This document shows, one piece after another, positions 6,140 to 6,974 of a DNA stretch of 6,974 nt. This DNA comes from Hyphomonadaceae bacterium UBA1001. Lineage in GTDB: Bacteria; Pseudomonadota; Alphaproteobacteria; Caulobacterales; Aquidulcibacteraceae. The number at the start of each line of letters is the position of its first letter. Within the stretch, counting starts at the first letter, position 1. Below the pieces are notes generated by a model. That model was not told the origin of the DNA. It saw only the letters and a list, made by a program, of their open reading frames with translations, and did not search any database. Where the stretch lies: the NCBI GenBank assembly GCA_002291875.1, contig DBAV01000272.1, positions 1-6,974 of the forward strand, written 5' to 3'. The translations under genes and the position numbers were made by a program.

Positions 6140-6514
6140 TCAGCCCGGCGTCATGCAGAAGGCGTTCAGCTTGTTGCCGTCCGGATCGCGGAAATAGGCC
6201 GCATAGAAGTTCGGGGAACGGGGGCCCGGCGGGCCTTCGCAGGTGCCGCCCCGCGACAGGGCCAGCGAATGCAGCCGGTCGACCTGGGCCGGGTCACGCG
6301 CCTCGAGCGCCACCATCACGCCATTGCCGACGCTGGCGGGCTGGCCGTCATAGGGCTGGCCCAGCGCAATACCGGTCGCACCACCCGGATTGCCCAACGC
6401 GATCGAGGTGCCGAACTCCATCATCCGTCCGGTGCCCAGCTCGGCCGCGATCGCGTCGTAGAAGGCGGCCGCACGCGGCAGGTCGTTGGTCCCCAGCATG
6501 ACATAGCCGATCAT
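6140..6514 (-). CDS. VOC family (glyoxalase/bleomycin-resistance fold) protein, 124 residues
   Basis: The sequence has the paired beta-alpha-beta-beta-beta layout of the vicinal-oxygen-chelate fold: first half GYVMLGTNDLPRAAAFYDAI (3-22), second half from about 62, closing with YFRDPDGNKLNAF (107-119), the standard VOC ending. The usual metal ligands are not there: Tyr4 stands where a His is common, and Asn117 stands where the DPDGN-x-I-E-L motif has Glu. This resembles a widespread uncharacterised VOC subgroup ending DGNKLCAF, so function (enzyme or binding protein) is open. Start: ATG at 6514 with AAAGGAGG about 6 nt upstream (6519-6527). The frame is open to 6685, but that extension is not VOC-like. 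First gene of a likely two-gene operon with the FAD oxidoreductase. Confidence 0.9.
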   Translation of the reverse strand: MIGYVMLGTNDLPRAAAFYDAIAAELGTGRMMEFGTSIALGNPGGATGIALGQPYDGQPASVGNGVMVALEARDPAQVDRLHSLALSRGGTCEGPPGPRSPNFYAAYFRDPDGNKLNAFCMTPG

Positions 6515-6518
6515 CGCA

Positions 6519-6527
6519 CCCTCCTTT
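6519..6527 (-). promoter_or_regulatory. Shine-Dalgarno AAAGGAGGG deciding the VOC start
   Basis: A near-perfect ribosome-binding site lies just before the ATG at 6514. It rules out the longer open frame that begins at 6685. Confidence 0.85.
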
Positions 6528-6541
6528 GCCGACGCGGGGCC

Positions 6542-6556
6542 TGTCGGACACCGACA
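6542..6556. promoter_or_regulatory. 15-bp inverted repeat TGTCGG-N3-CCGACA, possible operator
   Basis: The two 6-bp arms are perfectly complementary around ACA. The element lies 28 bp upstream of the VOC start, where a leader or core promoter would be. A repressor site is possible; a small RNA hairpin (3-nt loop) in the leader is the alternative. No regulator is encoded nearby. Confidence 0.35.
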
Positions 6557-6589
6557 ACGGCCCTTGCCGGACGGGCTTTCCGATGGCAG

Positions 6590-6604
6590 GAACATGTCCA
6601 GAAC
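6590..6604. promoter_or_regulatory. Candidate LexA/SOS box, GAAC-N7-GAAC
   Basis: GAAC ATGTCCA GAAC is an exact match to the direct-repeat LexA site of Alphaproteobacteria (GTTC-N7-GTTC, or GAAC-N7-GAAC on the other strand). It lies in the 231-bp divergent region, 75 bp upstream of the VOC ATG and 141 bp upstream of gapR. With eight fixed bases a chance match in a gap this short is unlikely but possible, and the N7 core is less AT-rich than in strong boxes. Confidence 0.4.
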
Positions 6605-6745
6605 ACAAGCGTCGCAGCCGCGCGACCGGGCGAATGCACGCGCGGTGTGGATCGTGCGGCACACCCTGCTTCCGGCGCGCGCCATCCTTGTCTAGGACGC
6701 GCGCTCCGGGGCAGACGCTTCGCCTTCGAGGGGAAATCGCAGACC

Positions 6746-6974
6746 ATGGCCGACGACATCAGGGAGGTGGCGCCGCAGGCGCTGACCGAAACCGCCAAGG
6801 AAAAGCTGAAACAGCTGATCGCGCGGGTTGAGACGCTTGAAGAGCAGAAGGCGGGCATCGCCTCGGACATCAAGGACGTCTACGCCGAGGCCAAGGCCCT
6901 GGGCTATGACACCAAGGCGCTGCGCCAGGTGGTGCGGCTGCGCAAGATCGACCGCGACGAGCGCGCCGAGCAGG
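6746..6974 (+). CDS. gapR: GapR / DUF2312 nucleoid-associated DNA-binding protein, 3' end beyond the window
   Basis: The 76 visible residues contain the DUF2312 signature: LKQLIARVETLEEQKAGIA (21-39), DIKDVYAEAK (41-50), then G-Y-D-x-KALRQVVRLRK (53-67) and DRDERAEQ (69-76). Only about 10-20 C-terminal residues should be missing. In Caulobacter, GapR is a small coiled-coil protein that clamps overtwisted DNA ahead of polymerases and stimulates topoisomerases; the same role is inferred here. The long helix at 14-50 fits. The ATG at 6746 matches the usual N-terminus, but the only purine-rich site, GAGGGG (6728-6733), is 12 nt upstream, which is far. Divergent from the VOC/FAD operon. A possible promoter motif around 6688-6696 (TTGTCTAGG) is too weak to call. 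Confidence 0.93.
   Translation, partial: MADDIREVAPQALTETAKEKLKQLIARVETLEEQKAGIASDIKDVYAEAKALGYDTKALRQVVRLRKIDRDERAEQ

Noticed and set aside
6559..6575. GCCC...GGGC inverted repeat followed by TTT in the VOC/gapR gap
   Set aside because: Only four base pairs form around a nine-nt loop; this is expected by chance in DNA this rich in GC.
6515..6685. 57-residue N-terminal extension of the VOC protein
   Set aside because: A near-perfect Shine-Dalgarno precedes the ATG at 6514, the VOC fold begins exactly there, and the extension is Arg/Cys-rich and covers the inverted repeat and SOS-like box.

Overview
This GC-rich window reads as chromosomal DNA from an alphaproteobacterium. The best taxonomic clue is the 5' part of a gapR (DUF2312) gene at the right edge, a family that is nearly confined to Alphaproteobacteria. 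The high-GC codon usage and the long antisense shadow frames fit. A more precise placement is not supportable. No tRNA, rRNA, CRISPR array, insertion sequence or phage gene is visible.

Layout: four genes lie on the minus strand and one partial gene on the plus strand. From left to right they are: (1) a large secreted RTX metalloprotease of the serralysin (M10B) type, whose C-terminus is cut off by the left edge (start at 2827); (2) a 544-residue, mostly helical protein of unknown function (4650 to 3016); (3) a 395-residue FAD-dependent oxidoreductase of the geranylgeranyl-reductase/UbiH-like superfamily (6109 to 4922); (4) a 124-residue VOC (glyoxalase-fold) protein (6514 to 6140); (5) divergently, gapR from 6746 to beyond the right edge. 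The VOC and FAD genes are 30 bp apart, each has a strong Shine-Dalgarno, and they look like one operon. The protease and the unknown protein are each preceded by their own intergenic gap (188 and 271 bp), with hairpins just after the stop codons of genes 2 and 3, so each is probably its own unit.

The protease is the most striking gene. Its order is: an unfamiliar N-terminal region with a tight three-cysteine cluster (C182, C184, C187), a PPC-type beta-sandwich domain, the catalytic domain with HEIGHALGLRH and an MSY Met-turn, RTX nonapeptides, and then at least three tandem 79-residue units with an exact 237-bp period. It has no N-terminal signal peptide, as expected for type I secretion; the secretion signal and any transporter genes are outside the window.

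Regulatory sequence candidates, all from inspection only: a perfect 12-bp palindrome and a possible promoter upstream of the protease; a perfect GAAC-N7-GAAC alphaproteobacterial SOS-box match and a 15-bp inverted repeat in the VOC/gapR divergent region. I see no evidence of a coherent new multi-gene system. The most promising unexplained elements are the cysteine cluster in the protease, the unknown 544-residue protein, and the SOS-like box between gapR and the VOC/FAD pair.
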